A stretch of DNA of 64,000 nt from Nitrosovibrio sp. Nv6 (lineage in GTDB: Bacteria; Pseudomonadota; Gammaproteobacteria; Burkholderiales; Nitrosomonadaceae), in contig NZ_FODX01000001.1 in assembly GCF_900110495.1 (NCBI RefSeq), positions 1,178,001 to 1,242,000 on the forward strand, given 5' to 3'. The stretch's first letter is position 1, and each line of letters begins with the position of its first letter. Positions 1 to 9,023 of the stretch are shown one piece after another. The translations under genes were made by a program, and so were the position numbers. The notes under the pieces are model-generated. The model searched no databases, was not told where the DNA came from, and saw nothing but the letters and a program-made list of their open reading frames with translations.

Positions 1-6
1 TCGGAC

Positions 7-579
7 TCAGGAATCCAAAGACCAGCGGCCAACAGGTACGTACACCGATCCGTCGCTGGTTTGTTCCGATTTAACCAGCGCCCACTCGCGCACACGCCAT
101 GCTATGGGTTCCATCAATTCAGGCAAAGTCTGGCACGAAGCATTTCTCATCAACGTTATGTGGGGCCTGTAAGCTCTCTGCTCCAATGAAAAGCCGGCAT
201 CGGACAGCCCATCCTGTAATGCGGCTACCAAATTCATCAGTTCTTGTGGAATTCTACCAATTTCCCCATAAACGATACCCTTGTGTTTCCAATAGCATAT
301 TTTTTCAACAACAAGATCGAAAGCATGCGCCCCGGAATCCCTGATTCCGCTGGCCACCCGGCATAGGATTTCCAACTTGTCGGGGTGCACTTCTCCCACG
401 AACACTAGCGTGAGATGAATGTTTTCCGCTTTCGTTTTTCGTCCGCCGCAGAGCGTCTCCAATCGCAACCGCTTTACGAGCCCGCCAAGTTGCCTTTGCG
501 CCTTGCTGTCGGGCCATATCGCAAAAAAAACCCGGACCGTTCGTCGCCCGATTTCGGTGTTGTCTTTAGTCCGCATCAT
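7..579 (-). CDS. thpR: RNA 2',3'-cyclic phosphodiesterase (ThpR/LigT family)
   Basis: A 190-residue member of the 2H phosphoesterase family, about the usual length. It shows the two HxTx catalytic motifs, HLTL at residues 55-58 and HITL at 140-143. Family enzymes open 2',3'-cyclic phosphate ends of RNA to 2'-phosphates and can join 2'-5' RNA ends in vitro. The ATGATG start lies inside the last codons of ispF (14-nt overlap), so it is probably translated with the ispD-ispF unit, although no functional link to isoprenoids is known. The stop is at the window edge but inside the window, so the gene is complete. The family call is firm; the physiological substrate is unknown. Confidence 0.9.
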   Translation of the reverse strand: MMRTKDNTEIGRRTVRVFFAIWPDSKAQRQLGGLVKRLRLETLCGGRKTKAENIHLTLVFVGEVHPDKLEILCRVASGIRDSGAHAFDLVVEKICYWKHKGIVYGEIGRIPQELMNLVAALQDGLSDAGFSLEQRAYRPHITLMRNASCQTLPELMEPIAWRVREWALVKSEQTSDGSVYVPVGRWSLDS

Positions 580-1060
580 CCATTCGCTTGATCAGGCATA
601 CCGCCTCCGCCTCTATTCCTTCCCCCCTGCCAACGGGGCCAAGACGTTCGGCCGTCTTGGCCTTGACATTGACATCTCCCGATCTCATCCGAAGATCCTG
701 CGTGATGTTGATAACCATGGCGGGAATGTGCGGCGACATTTTAGGCGCCTGCGCCAGGATAGTGGCATCTATGTTCACTACCCTGTAATGATGCTCCGCC
801 AGCAGGCGATAAACGTTATGCAGCAGTACGCGGCTGTCGATATTCTTGTAGCGCGGGTCGGTATCGGAAAAATGCCTGCCGATGTCGCCCAATGCCGCCG
901 CCCCCAGAAGAGCATCACATATTGCATGCAACAACACATCCGCGTCGGAATGTCCGAGGAGGCCTTTTTCATAAGGAATGGTTACTCCGCCGATGACAAG
1001 TTTGCGGCCTTCCACCAGTTGATGTACATCAAAGCCTTGCCCGATTCTGAAATTACTCAC
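566..1060 (-). CDS. ispF: 2-C-methyl-D-erythritol 2,4-cyclodiphosphate synthase
   Basis: IspF converts CDP-methylerythritol 2-phosphate to the cyclic diphosphate in the non-mevalonate (MEP) isoprenoid pathway. The start used is a GTG preceded by a GAGAGAGGA ribosome site, giving 164 residues beginning [13 protein letters not shown], which fits the family; an ATG 45 bases upstream (1105) would add an atypical 15-residue leader. Metal ligands D11, H13 and H45 (GQGFDVH and [11 protein letters not shown]) are present, as is the C-terminal substrate region [16 protein letters not shown]. It follows ispD by 61 nt on the same strand and overlaps thpR. The assignment is firm; only the start is a choice. 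Confidence 0.95.
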   Translation of the reverse strand: MSNFRIGQGFDVHQLVEGRKLVIGGVTIPYEKGLLGHSDADVLLHAICDALLGAAALGDIGRHFSDTDPRYKNIDSRVLLHNVYRLLAEHHYRVVNIDATILAQAPKMSPHIPAMVINITQDLRMRSGDVNVKAKTAERLGPVGRGEGIEAEAVCLIKRMDDAD

Positions 1061-1121
1061 GTTTCCTCTCTCAACTCTACTTGCAGCCACACTATATCCG
1101 CCCACTGCGGCACGTTATCAT

Positions 1122-1817
1122 TTAAGGGTTTCCCAGTATCAGCTCCGCTAAAACCAGATCCTGTGGATATGTAACTTTCAGGTTGCGGGCATCGCTCAGA
1201 ACAAGCTTGGGGCGGAGCCCAAGCGCCTCGATTGCGCCCGCATCATCGGTCATCGCCACGCCGCCGCTCATACTCAATGCTTCCATAAGCAACTTGTAAC
1301 GAAACATCTGCGGCGTTTGCGCCTGCCATAAATTTTCCCTGGATTCTGTACGTTCAACCCGGCGGCCGGTATCGCCGCGCTTCAACGTGTCCGCCACTGG
1401 AACTGCGAGTAATCCGCCTACTTCGTCGTCCGCCAGCTCATCCGTCAATTTGTCGAGCTGCGCTGCCCCCAAACAGGGACGCGCAGCATCATGCACCAAT
1501 ATCCAGTCGTCACCCCTGACGGATGAGGCTTCCCATGCGGCCTTCAGGCCATTGAGCACACTCTCGGCGCGGGTTGCGCCGCCGCATTCCAGCACGACGA
1601 GCTTGCCCGAGAATTCTGACCAGTCATGCCGCGCCCATTCGCCATCATTTGGAGCAAGCACCACGAATACACTGACAATCCTCGGCGCATCGCACAGCGT
1701 CTTCAGAGCATGATAAATCATCGGCTTGCCAGCCAGCGTCAAATACTGTTTGGGAAGTTCGTCTCCCATGCGTGAACCGGAGCCCGCCGCGGGAATCAGC
1801 GCAAAAAAATTTGCCAT
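1122..1817 (-). CDS. ispD: 2-C-methyl-D-erythritol 4-phosphate cytidylyltransferase
   Basis: A 231-residue cytidylyltransferase of the MEP pathway, which joins CTP and methylerythritol 4-phosphate. The N-terminal CTP-binding loop [18 protein letters not shown], the central VHDAARPCL and the C-terminal [12 protein letters not shown] are all clear, and the length is normal. It is the first gene of an ispD-ispF-thpR run, so two consecutive pathway enzymes are made together. About 215 bases separate it from zapD upstream, with no gene-like sequence in the gap; any promoter for the unit should lie there. Confidence 0.96.
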   Translation of the reverse strand: MANFFALIPAAGSGSRMGDELPKQYLTLAGKPMIYHALKTLCDAPRIVSVFVVLAPNDGEWARHDWSEFSGKLVVLECGGATRAESVLNGLKAAWEASSVRGDDWILVHDAARPCLGAAQLDKLTDELADDEVGGLLAVPVADTLKRGDTGRRVERTESRENLWQAQTPQMFRYKLLMEALSMSGGVAMTDDAGAIEALGLRPKLVLSDARNLKVTYPQDLVLAELILGNP

Positions 1818-2031
1818 AGGTGTGCAACTGGAGTTGGTCTAATTGATCTGGTAGAAAACGGGGATATTAAATTGAACAAGCTTTAACCAGGCAACATAGG
1901 CCAGTCACCGAGATCAGTTTGAAGGCTGCATGAGTCGGAAAATTAAAAGGATGCGCTAAAAAACCACAGGAACCTGCGTCGCAACAGGAAAGCCTAAAAG
2001 CAATTGTCGATTCCATTGAATCGGGATGCCT

Positions 2032-2787
2032 TCATAGCGTGCAGAAAGTCAATTCAAACTCTACATCTTCTTCATAAACTTTGGTTTTTTGTCTCGAGCC
2101 GGAGATGACGAAGCGAATGTTGAGCGCATATTTGTTGGCGCTGATTTCCGGCACGCAAGGCCGGCTGTCGTCCACCTTCAAGCACAGCATGTGCGCGATC
2201 CGTCCTGGCCCCATCTGCTGGAATACGCCACGCTGAGCAACATGCCGGAACGTTTTTCCGCTATTCCGCAACAGGTGCAAAACAATGCTGAATCCCCTTT
2301 CGATCGGCAACAGCGGCTCGAGCCACTCGTTGAGATCACTGCGGCGGACCGACGGATCCTGATGCAGCCAATAATGATAAGACGGCAAGTCAAATTCACA
2401 TGCGCCTCCCGGTATCCCGACACGCTGCTTGATACTCATCAGCCACTCGTTCTCGCGCATGAGCTCCCCGATTTTCCCCGGCATACCCAGCATGCTCTGA
2501 GAGGCAACCTGTATATTACTTAACACCTGATTCAACGCGCCCTCGGAAATTTTCGGACTCCCCCGCAGTAACTCCAATGCTTGCTTCTGCCGCTCCAGTT
2601 CCTGCAGCAAATCGGACTTCATGTCCGCACGACCCGTTACATCGAGGATTTCAAATAATGTGACAAGCGCCGAGTGATGCTCGAAAGCATCTTCTCTTGC
2701 TGAGAAGAAAGCCACCTTGTCAAATAAATCCTCAAGCCGCAGCAGGGTGCGAATACGTTCGTTAAGTGGGTGCTCGTAACAAATCAC
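2032..2787 (-). CDS. zapD: Cell division protein ZapD (FtsZ-associated, DUF1342)
   Basis: A 251-residue protein that matches the ZapD/YacF family throughout, beginning MICYEHPLNERIRTLLRLE and containing the conserved LPSYHYWLHQ and ERGFSIVLHLLRNSG stretches. ZapD cross-links and bundles FtsZ filaments at the cytokinetic ring. It lies 115 bases downstream of coaE on the same strand, the usual pilD-coaE-zapD order of proteobacteria. The zinc protein gene yacG that commonly follows was looked for in the roughly 200 bases downstream and is not there. Confidence 0.93.
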   Translation of the reverse strand: MICYEHPLNERIRTLLRLEDLFDKVAFFSAREDAFEHHSALVTLFEILDVTGRADMKSDLLQELERQKQALELLRGSPKISEGALNQVLSNIQVASQSMLGMPGKIGELMRENEWLMSIKQRVGIPGGACEFDLPSYHYWLHQDPSVRRSDLNEWLEPLLPIERGFSIVLHLLRNSGKTFRHVAQRGVFQQMGPGRIAHMLCLKVDDSRPCVPEISANKYALNIRFVISGSRQKTKVYEEDVEFELTFCTL

Positions 2788-2902
2788 GATAGGTTAAATT
2801 GAAAACTGGCCAAAAACAGGATAACTGATGGTGATATTGCGCTATAAATCGTCATTTTACAATCAAACGGGCACGTAATTAAATGGAAGTGCCAATAAGA
2901 AA

Positions 2903-3508
2903 CTAATTCCCGCTGGCCAACGCTAGATATTTCTCATGTAACACGCCTACTTGCCGGGCCAGATGTGGCAAATCAGCATCATTGGTAATCACATCGTCCG
3001 CTTGTTGCAGTCGTTCCTCGCGTGAAAGTTGTGTGGCCATGATAGCGCGCACAGTTGATTCATCCAATCCGGTGCGAGCAGTGGCACGGGCAATCTGGTC
3101 ACATTCGTCGCAATCCACCAGCAGGATGCGGTGGATCAACTCGCGGTACTGACCGGTTTCAAGCAGCAGCGGGACGACTACTATTCCGTAGGGGGCGGAG
3201 AACAACGCGGCGCGGCGCGACGCCTCATCTCGGATAAGCGGATGAAGAATCGTTTCAAGCTTGCGGCGTGAACCGCTATCGGAAAATACCAGCCGGCGCA
3301 TTTCTTCTCTATTCAAGGCCCCCTCCGCCGTGATGAATCGATCGGTAAAAGTTTGTCGAATGGCATCAATCGCTGCCCCCTTTGGCTGGGTCAGTTCATG
3401 CGCAATCACATCGGTATCAACAATATCAATACCGAGAACGGAGAAGAAATTTGCAGCACTGGTTTTGCCGCTGCCAATTCCTCCGGTTAAGCCGATTATC
3501 AAGGTCAT
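2903..3508 (-). CDS. coaE: Dephospho-CoA kinase
   Basis: CoaE phosphorylates dephospho-CoA in the last step of coenzyme A synthesis. The P-loop GLTGGIGSGKTSAA is at the very N-terminus, and the family motif DTDVIAHELTQPKG follows. The start is the ATG at 3508, which overlaps the stop of pilD in an ATGA junction, so the two are translationally coupled; the open frame runs further upstream but there it only reads through pilD. The product is 201 residues, normal for the family. With coaBC at 9-10 kb, two enzymes of CoA synthesis are in this window. Confidence 0.95.
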   Translation of the reverse strand: MTLIIGLTGGIGSGKTSAANFFSVLGIDIVDTDVIAHELTQPKGAAIDAIRQTFTDRFITAEGALNREEMRRLVFSDSGSRRKLETILHPLIRDEASRRAALFSAPYGIVVVPLLLETGQYRELIHRILLVDCDECDQIARATARTGLDESTVRAIMATQLSREERLQQADDVITNDADLPHLARQVGVLHEKYLALASGN

Positions 3509-4374
3509 CCGGCTAAAGCCAACGCGAAATACGCGCTGTTGATCTGATTTCCCCAGAGCAATGCAAGCATGCCCCCACTGGCAAGATACGGCCCGAAGGG
3601 AATGGGAATATGGCGCTCGTGCTTTGCTACCAGTACCAGTCCGATTCCAGTCAGCGTGCCCACAACGGAAGAAAACACGATTACAAGCGGCAGCATTTGC
3701 CATCCGAACCAGGCTCCAATGACTGCAAGCAGTTTGAAGTCGCCTTGACCCATGCCTTCCTTGCCGGTGATGAGTTTGTAAGCCCGATATACCAACCACA
3801 ATACAAGATAACCCGCAACCGCGCCTATAACGGCGGAATGGATATCAGTGAATATATCATCTAAATTGACCAATAATCCTGCCCATAAAAGCGGTAAGGT
3901 AATGTCGTTGGGAAGCAGTTGAGTATCCAGGTCGATAAATGCCAACGTAATCATCGCCCAGGCGAATGCCAAGGCGGCGAATGCCTCAAAACCATAGCCG
4001 AAATGCCAGGCAATAAAACCGCTGATGAAGCCGGTCAATGCCTCGATAGCGGGATAGCGCACGGAAATGGTTGCGCGGCATTGGGAGCAGCGACCCCTCA
4101 GAACCAGATAACTTATTAATGGAATATTTTCGAGTGCGGGTATTCTATGCCCACAATCGGGACAGGTGGAACGAGGCGCAACGATATTATATGGCGGCGG
4201 CGCCTCAACGGCTTCACCATGAAGCTCCGCACATTGCTCCCGCCATTCCCGCTCCATCATTTTCGGCAGGCGGTAAATAACCACATTCAGAAAACTGCCC
4301 ACTGCCAGGCCAACGATAGAGCAGAAGAATATAAAAAAAGTCGCCGAATTCTGCAGCAGGTAAATAAATGACAT
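3505..4374 (-). CDS. pilD: Type IV prepilin peptidase / N-methyltransferase
   Basis: A 289-residue polytopic inner-membrane enzyme that cleaves and N-methylates type IV pilins and type II secretion pseudopilins. The N-terminal cytoplasmic domain has the two zinc CxxC pairs (CPDCGH and CSQCRA). The two catalytic aspartates of the A24 family are in FIDLDTQLLPNDIT and GMGQGDFKLL (GxGD). The stop overlaps the start of coaE. The pilB and pilC genes that often precede pilD are not next to it; a CorC-like gene is upstream, 19 bases away. Confidence 0.95.
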   Translation of the reverse strand: MSFIYLLQNSATFFIFFCSIVGLAVGSFLNVVIYRLPKMMEREWREQCAELHGEAVEAPPPYNIVAPRSTCPDCGHRIPALENIPLISYLVLRGRCSQCRATISVRYPAIEALTGFISGFIAWHFGYGFEAFAALAFAWAMITLAFIDLDTQLLPNDITLPLLWAGLLVNLDDIFTDIHSAVIGAVAGYLVLWLVYRAYKLITGKEGMGQGDFKLLAVIGAWFGWQMLPLVIVFSSVVGTLTGIGLVLVAKHERHIPIPFGPYLASGGMLALLWGNQINSAYFALALAG

Positions 4375-4393
4375 CTAAGCTCGGGTGTCAGAA

Positions 4394-5701
4394 TTACTGG
4401 CCTTTATACTCACTCGCCGGCTCCTGCTCAATTTGCGTTGAAGTGGCGAAGATTCGTACAACTTTGACCACCCGGTCCTGCGTCTGAATGATTTCCACCG
4501 GATAGCCGGCGATTTTAAGGCTGGTGCCTGCTTCAGGAATATCCTGAAAGTACTCCAGAACCAGGCCATTCAGGGTTTTTGGCCCGCCCAGGGGCAGTTG
4601 CAGGCCAAATTTGCGGTTGAGATCGCGCAGCAGGGTACTGCCTTCCACTATCAGGCTACCATCTTCCTGTTTCACGAACGTACCCGCTTGCGTCGGCGCG
4701 TGCGTAGTGAATTCGCCGATAATTTCCTCGATGATATCCTCCAGCGCTACCAGTCCCATCCATTCACCGTATTCATCTACTATGAGCCCAACTCGCTCGC
4801 GGTTTTCCTGAAATAGTTGCAGCTGCGAAAACAAGGGGGTACCCGATGGAATAAAGTATGGCTCGCGCATGATTTTCTCGAGTATCGCCGCCGTCACCTC
4901 TCCGCTTCTCATCTGGTTCAGCACTTTACGCACATGAATGATACCGATCACGTTATCGAGTGTTCCCCTGTATACCGGCAGGCGGGTGTGATGGCACGTG
5001 AGCAATTGATTGTGGATGGTTTCATCGTCCTCCTCCAGATCTATGGCTTCAATCTGGCCGCGAGGCACCATGACATCGTCAACGGTGATGGTTTCGAGAT
5101 CGAACAGGTTGAGCAACATGCTCTGGTGTTTTTTCCGAATGAAATGCCCCGCTTCCAGGACCAGCGTTTTGAGTTCTTCCATGCTGATTTTTTGTGCGGC
5201 ATTATCCGCTGCGGGCTTCAGGCGCAGAATAATAAGCAGCGCCTGTACAAACAGATTGACGAACCATACCACCGGATAAAAAAGCTTGAGTAATGGTGTC
5301 AGCACGTAACTCGAAGCCAGCGCGATAGGCTCCGCATACGCGGCCGCGATGACCTTGGGCGTAATTTCGCTGAAAATCAGAATGGCAAAAGTCACGGCCA
5401 CCGTCCCGAAAAACAGGGCCAGATCGCTTTGACCGAAGGAAACGGAAACAATCACCGCCACCAGCGTCGCAGCAGCGGCATTCAGCAGATTATTACCTAG
5501 CAGGATTACGCCCAGAAGCCTGTCGGTATTCAATAGCAGCTGGGTGGTCAGCCGGGCGCCCCGATTTCCCTGTTTTGCAAGATGTTTCAACCTATAACGG
5601 TTGATCGCCATCATGCTGGTTTCAGAAAGGGAAAAAAATGCAGATAAAATCAACAGAGCAGCCAGCGCTATCAGCAGCACGTACAACGGCATGTCTTCCA
5701 A
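4394..5701 (-). CDS. CNNM/CorC-type transporter (DUF21, CBS pair, CorC_HlyC)
   Basis: A 435-residue membrane protein. Residues about 1-190 form the DUF21 transmembrane domain (hydrophobic segments starting LYVLLIALAALLILSAFFSL with the SETSMMAINRYRLKHL motif). About 200-335 hold a CBS domain pair (IDLEEDDETIHNQLLTCH, RVGLIVDEYGEWMGLVALED), and about 340-420 hold the CorC_HlyC C-terminal domain. Family members are linked to Mg2+/Co2+ efflux or homeostasis. The gene is annotated variously as HlyC/CorC or YfjD-like. It probably starts the transcript leading into pilD and coaE. The family is clear; the transported ion is not. Confidence 0.88.
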   Translation of the reverse strand: MEDMPLYVLLIALAALLILSAFFSLSETSMMAINRYRLKHLAKQGNRGARLTTQLLLNTDRLLGVILLGNNLLNAAAATLVAVIVSVSFGQSDLALFFGTVAVTFAILIFSEITPKVIAAAYAEPIALASSYVLTPLLKLFYPVVWFVNLFVQALLIILRLKPAADNAAQKISMEELKTLVLEAGHFIRKKHQSMLLNLFDLETITVDDVMVPRGQIEAIDLEEDDETIHNQLLTCHHTRLPVYRGTLDNVIGIIHVRKVLNQMRSGEVTAAILEKIMREPYFIPSGTPLFSQLQLFQENRERVGLIVDEYGEWMGLVALEDIIEEIIGEFTTHAPTQAGTFVKQEDGSLIVEGSTLLRDLNRKFGLQLPLGGPKTLNGLVLEYFQDIPEAGTSLKIAGYPVEIIQTQDRVVKVVRIFATSTQIEQEPASEYKGQ

Positions 5702-5827
5702 GAGAAACGCCTTTATGCAAGTAGAAAAAATTCAGGATCGGAAGACGGCGGCGTGCTTGCGATATGCTTCTGAATTGAACACGCTATCGCCTCAACCACA
5801 TCCGTTTTCTGGCGCACAAATGTACCG

Positions 5828-6655
5828 CTAGCGCCGCAATATCACTTCCAGTACAAACTTGCTGCCAAGATAAGCCAACAGCAGAATGATGAATCCTGCC
5901 AGCGTCCAGCGGATGGCGATGCGTCCACGCCAGCCGTAGAGTTGCCTGCCCGCCAGCAGGGCGGCGAAAACGCCCCATGAAATGAAGCCGAACAGGGTCT
6001 TGTGAGTGAATTTTACCGGCTGACCAAACACTTCCTCCGAGAAAACAACTCCGCTGATGAGCGTTAGCGTAAGCAACACGAACCCTACCCAGATGACACG
6101 GAACAGCAATGTTTCCATCGCCAGAAGCGGAGGCAGGTTAGTCAGCACCGAAGGCATGGCCGGATGATGGAGGCGTCGCTCCACCACTGCCATCAGCAAC
6201 GCGTGGAGCGCGGCAATGGTTAGCAGGCTGTATGCCAGCATCGCGATTGAAATATGTGCCTTGAAGGCGGGAAACTCCGTATTGGCCAGAGGGTGCAGGG
6301 AAGGAAACGCCAGCGGAAGCAGTACCGCCACGGCCGCCACCGGCGCAACCAGGATTTGCAAGCCTTCCAGGCGGTAGAAAAAGCCGGACAGCCAGTAAAT
6401 CGTGGCTGTGAGCCAAACGATAGAGGAAACGGCGCTGCCCACGCCGAAGTTTAATCCGACGCCAGCGAATACGGACTCATAAAGCGTATAGCCGTGCAGC
6501 ACCAGCGGTGCGAGAATGGCGTAGCGTTCCCATCCCGCAGCCATTGCTGCGCCGCCCGCGATATTTGGAGGCGCGTTCCATCTGGTGCGCCAGAAGTGCC
6601 AACCGATCAGCGCATACAGCAGGAAAGCAACGAGATAGGCTAGAATACCGGACAT
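5828..6655 (-). CDS. CcsA-like inner membrane protein (YpjD family, cytochrome c assembly type)
   Basis: A protein of about 275 residues with eight or so hydrophobic segments, of the CcsA/YpjD cytochrome c biogenesis family. Typical family text includes the segment before FTHKTLFGFISWGVFAALL near the C-terminus, with a conserved histidine. The start chosen is MSGILAYLVAFLLYAL at 6655; an ATG at 6715 would leave only five bases to the divergent ffh start and add 20 polar residues. The position next to ffh is common in beta- and gammaproteobacteria. The exact role is not established for this family member; haem handling is inferred from the family name. Confidence 0.85.
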   Translation of the reverse strand: MSGILAYLVAFLLYALIGWHFWRTRWNAPPNIAGGAAMAAGWERYAILAPLVLHGYTLYESVFAGVGLNFGVGSAVSSIVWLTATIYWLSGFFYRLEGLQILVAPVAAVAVLLPLAFPSLHPLANTEFPAFKAHISIAMLAYSLLTIAALHALLMAVVERRLHHPAMPSVLTNLPPLLAMETLLFRVIWVGFVLLTLTLISGVVFSEEVFGQPVKFTHKTLFGFISWGVFAALLAGRQLYGWRGRIAIRWTLAGFIILLLAYLGSKFVLEVILRR

Positions 6656-6720
6656 GACATTGCAGATTAAAACGGAACGTCCGTTTAGTCTACACCAATT
6701 TTTCCCGAGAGGCATTTTGC

Positions 6721-8070
6721 ATGTTCGACAATCTTACCAACCGTCTGTCCGGGGTCATCAAGAACCTCCGAGGTGAAGCACGACTGACCGAAACGAATAT
6801 ACAGGAGGCGTTGCGCGAAGTGCGCATGGCGCTGCTGGAGGCCGATGTTGCCTTGCCGGTAGTTAAGGAATTCATTGCGCGCATCAAGGAAAAAGCTGTC
6901 GGCAAGGAAGTGATAGGCAGTCTTTCACCGGGGCAGGCACTGGTAGGGGTAGTGCATCAGGAACTGATTGCCCTTATGGGAGGGGAAAAAGCCGACATCA
7001 ACCTGTCTACCGTGCCGCCAGCGGTCATCCTCATGGCAGGGCTGCAGGGAGCGGGCAAGACTACCAGCAGCGGCAAGCTGGCGAAGTGGTTGATGGAACA
7101 AAAAAAGAAAAAAGTGTTGCTTGTTTCCTGCGACACTTATCGCCCCGCGGCCATTCAGCAATTGGAACTGCTGGCCCGGCAAACGGGCGCGGAATTCTTT
7201 CCTGTTCAAGCAGGCCAACAGCCGAAAGAAATAGCTGCTGGCGCACTGAATTTCGCCCGCAGGCACTTCCACGATGTAATGATTGTGGATACCGCCGGGC
7301 GATTGGCAATCGACGAAGCCATGATGGCGGAAATCCGCGAACTTGAAACGCTGTTGAATCCCATCGAAACGCTGTTCGTCGTGGACGCAATGCAGGGACA
7401 GGACGCCGTCAATACCGCCAAAGCGTTCGCCGAAGCCTTGCCACTGACCGGCGTGATTCTTACAAAACTCGATGGCGATGCCCGGGGAGGCGCGGCGTTG
7501 TCAGTGCTTCACGTCACCGGCAAGCCGATAAAATTCGCGGGAGTAGCCGAAAAGCTGACTGGATTGGAGGCATTCCATCCGGACCGGATGGCCTCACGAA
7601 TTCTGGGCATGGGTGATGTGCTGGGATTGATCGAGGAAGCCCAGCGGGGTGTGGATCAGCACGAAGCCGAAAAACTTGCCAAAAAGATGAAATCCGGCAA
7701 AAGCTTCGATCTGGACGATTTTAAAATGCAATTTCAACAGATGAGAAACATGGGCGGCATGAGCGCCATGATGGACAAACTGCCCAGCCAATTGAGTCAG
7801 GCGGCGCAGAACGTAAAAGTCGACGATAAAGTCATGGGCCGCACCGAAGGCATCATTAATGCCATGACACCTCAGGAACGCGCCAAACCCGAAATCCTGA
7901 AAGCATCACGCAAACGCCGTATCGCCGCTGGGGCGGGTGTCACTGTACAGGAAGTAAACCGCTTGCTGGCGCAATTCGAGCAAGCGCAGAAAATGATGAA
8001 GATGATGAGCAAGGGTGGGATGGCAAAAATGCTTCGAAGCATGAAAGGGATGCTTCCAGGCATGCGCTGA
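6721..8070 (+). CDS. ffh: Signal recognition particle protein Ffh
   Basis: A 449-residue SRP54 homologue that binds 4.5S RNA and signal sequences and docks with FtsY at the membrane. The N domain is followed by the GTPase (G) domain with P-loop GLQGAGKTTSS near residue 107, DTYRP, DTAGR, TKLDGDARGG and GVAEKLTGLEAFHPDR. The methionine-rich M domain at the C-terminus includes the clusters MRNMGGMSAMMDKLP and QKMMKMMSKGGMAKMLRSM. The length and domain order are canonical. It is transcribed away from the ccsA-like gene. Confidence 0.98.
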   Translation: MFDNLTNRLSGVIKNLRGEARLTETNIQEALREVRMALLEADVALPVVKEFIARIKEKAVGKEVIGSLSPGQALVGVVHQELIALMGGEKADINLSTVPPAVILMAGLQGAGKTTSSGKLAKWLMEQKKKKVLLVSCDTYRPAAIQQLELLARQTGAEFFPVQAGQQPKEIAAGALNFARRHFHDVMIVDTAGRLAIDEAMMAEIRELETLLNPIETLFVVDAMQGQDAVNTAKAFAEALPLTGVILTKLDGDARGGAALSVLHVTGKPIKFAGVAEKLTGLEAFHPDRMASRILGMGDVLGLIEEAQRGVDQHEAEKLAKKMKSGKSFDLDDFKMQFQQMRNMGGMSAMMDKLPSQLSQAAQNVKVDDKVMGRTEGIINAMTPQERAKPEILKASRKRRIAAGAGVTVQEVNRLLAQFEQAQKMMKMMSKGGMAKMLRSMKGMLPGMR

Positions 8071-8120
8071 AGCGTCAGGAAGCGGGTAAGATTGGAGAAA
8101 TCCCGCACCTGCGATTCCGG

Positions 8121-8564
8121 TTATTCCGCTGCGGGCACTTTCTCAAGTCCGGTGACCCTCTCACCCGGCTTCACCTTTCTTGCCGCAAACCACCCCCGGT
8201 TCACCTCCACCGCATATTTCGACGCGCCTGCAGAACGATGCCCCGTTGCCGTACGGGGCGCCATATCCTCAATGTTCAGAATCACGCCCTTCTCATCAAG
8301 AAAGGCGACACTCAGCGGTATGTCAGTATTCATCATCCACATGCTGTGGCGTCCGGGCTCGGAAAATACAAACAGCATCCCGTTGTTTTCACCCAGCGAC
8401 TGCCGGTACATCAATCCCTGCGAACGGGTAGCTTGAGTATGCGCGACTTCGACAGAAAGCGGATGGCCTGAAATCCTGAGTTGGCGCACCGGCATTTCTG
8501 CACTCATTACGAAGCCCGCTGGCGAGGATAAAAGAAAAAACAGAAACACGGCAAGGGTACGCAT
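8121..8564 (-). CDS. Exported DUF192 protein
   Basis: A 147-residue protein with an N-terminal signal peptide ([22 protein letters not shown]) followed by a complete DUF192 domain: EVAHTQATRSQGLMYRQSL, GMLFVFSEPGRHSMWMMNT, PLSVAFLDEKGVI and YAVEVNRGWF. The biochemical role of DUF192 is unknown; it is widespread in bacteria and archaea. The start codon shares one base with the stop of dut (TGATG), so expression is coupled to coaBC-dut, although no link to nucleotide or CoA metabolism is known. Confidence 0.88.
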   Translation of the reverse strand: MRTLAVFLFFLLSSPAGFVMSAEMPVRQLRISGHPLSVEVAHTQATRSQGLMYRQSLGENNGMLFVFSEPGRHSMWMMNTDIPLSVAFLDEKGVILNIEDMAPRTATGHRSAGASKYAVEVNRGWFAARKVKPGERVTGLEKVPAAE

Positions 8565-9013
8565 CAGTGCTTACCCGTGCTGCCAAAGCCATTCGCTCCG
8601 CGATGGCTTTGCTCAAAGTCATTTACCACGTTGAAATCGACCTGAACTACCGGCACAACCACGAGCTGCGCAATACGCTCCAGCGGATTCAACAGAAAAG
8701 GAATCCGCCCTCGGTTCCAGCAGGACACAAAAATCTGACCCTGGTAATCGGAATCGATCAGCCCGACCAGGTTCCCCATCACGATACCGTGCTTATGCCC
8801 CAGGCCAGAGCGAGGAAGTACCATCGCGGCAAGTCCTGGATCGGCAAGATGAATGGCGATGCCAGTAGCAATGAGACTGGCTTCCCCCGGTTCTATGGTC
8901 ATTACATGCTCGATGCAGGCACGCAAATCGAGGCCAGCGGAACCTGGAGTGGCATAAGCCGGCAACTGATTTTTAAGACGTGGGTCGAGAATTTTTACGT
9001 CGATTTTCAACAT
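8564..9013 (-). CDS. dut: Deoxyuridine 5'-triphosphate nucleotidohydrolase (dUTPase)
   Basis: Trimeric dUTPase that hydrolyses dUTP to dUMP and pyrophosphate, supplying the dTMP precursor and keeping uracil out of DNA. All five family motifs are visible: [42 protein letters not shown] and the C-terminal [11 protein letters not shown]. The start used is [13 protein letters not shown] (149 residues, the usual N-terminus), ten bases after the stop of coaBC; an ATG 30 bases upstream would overlap coaBC. The coaBC-dut order is the common proteobacterial arrangement. Confidence 0.97.
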   Translation of the reverse strand: MLKIDVKILDPRLKNQLPAYATPGSAGLDLRACIEHVMTIEPGEASLIATGIAIHLADPGLAAMVLPRSGLGHKHGIVMGNLVGLIDSDYQGQIFVSCWNRGRIPFLLNPLERIAQLVVVPVVQVDFNVVNDFEQSHRGANGFGSTGKH

Positions 9014-9023
9014 GACGATTACC

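Noticed and set aside
419..1174. Plus-strand open frame of 251 codons opposite thpR and ispF
   Set aside because: It overlaps two well-supported genes in full and has no recognisable domain or ribosome site.
1828..2031. yacG gene after zapD
   Set aside because: Searched for the small zinc protein with two CxxC pairs; none is present.
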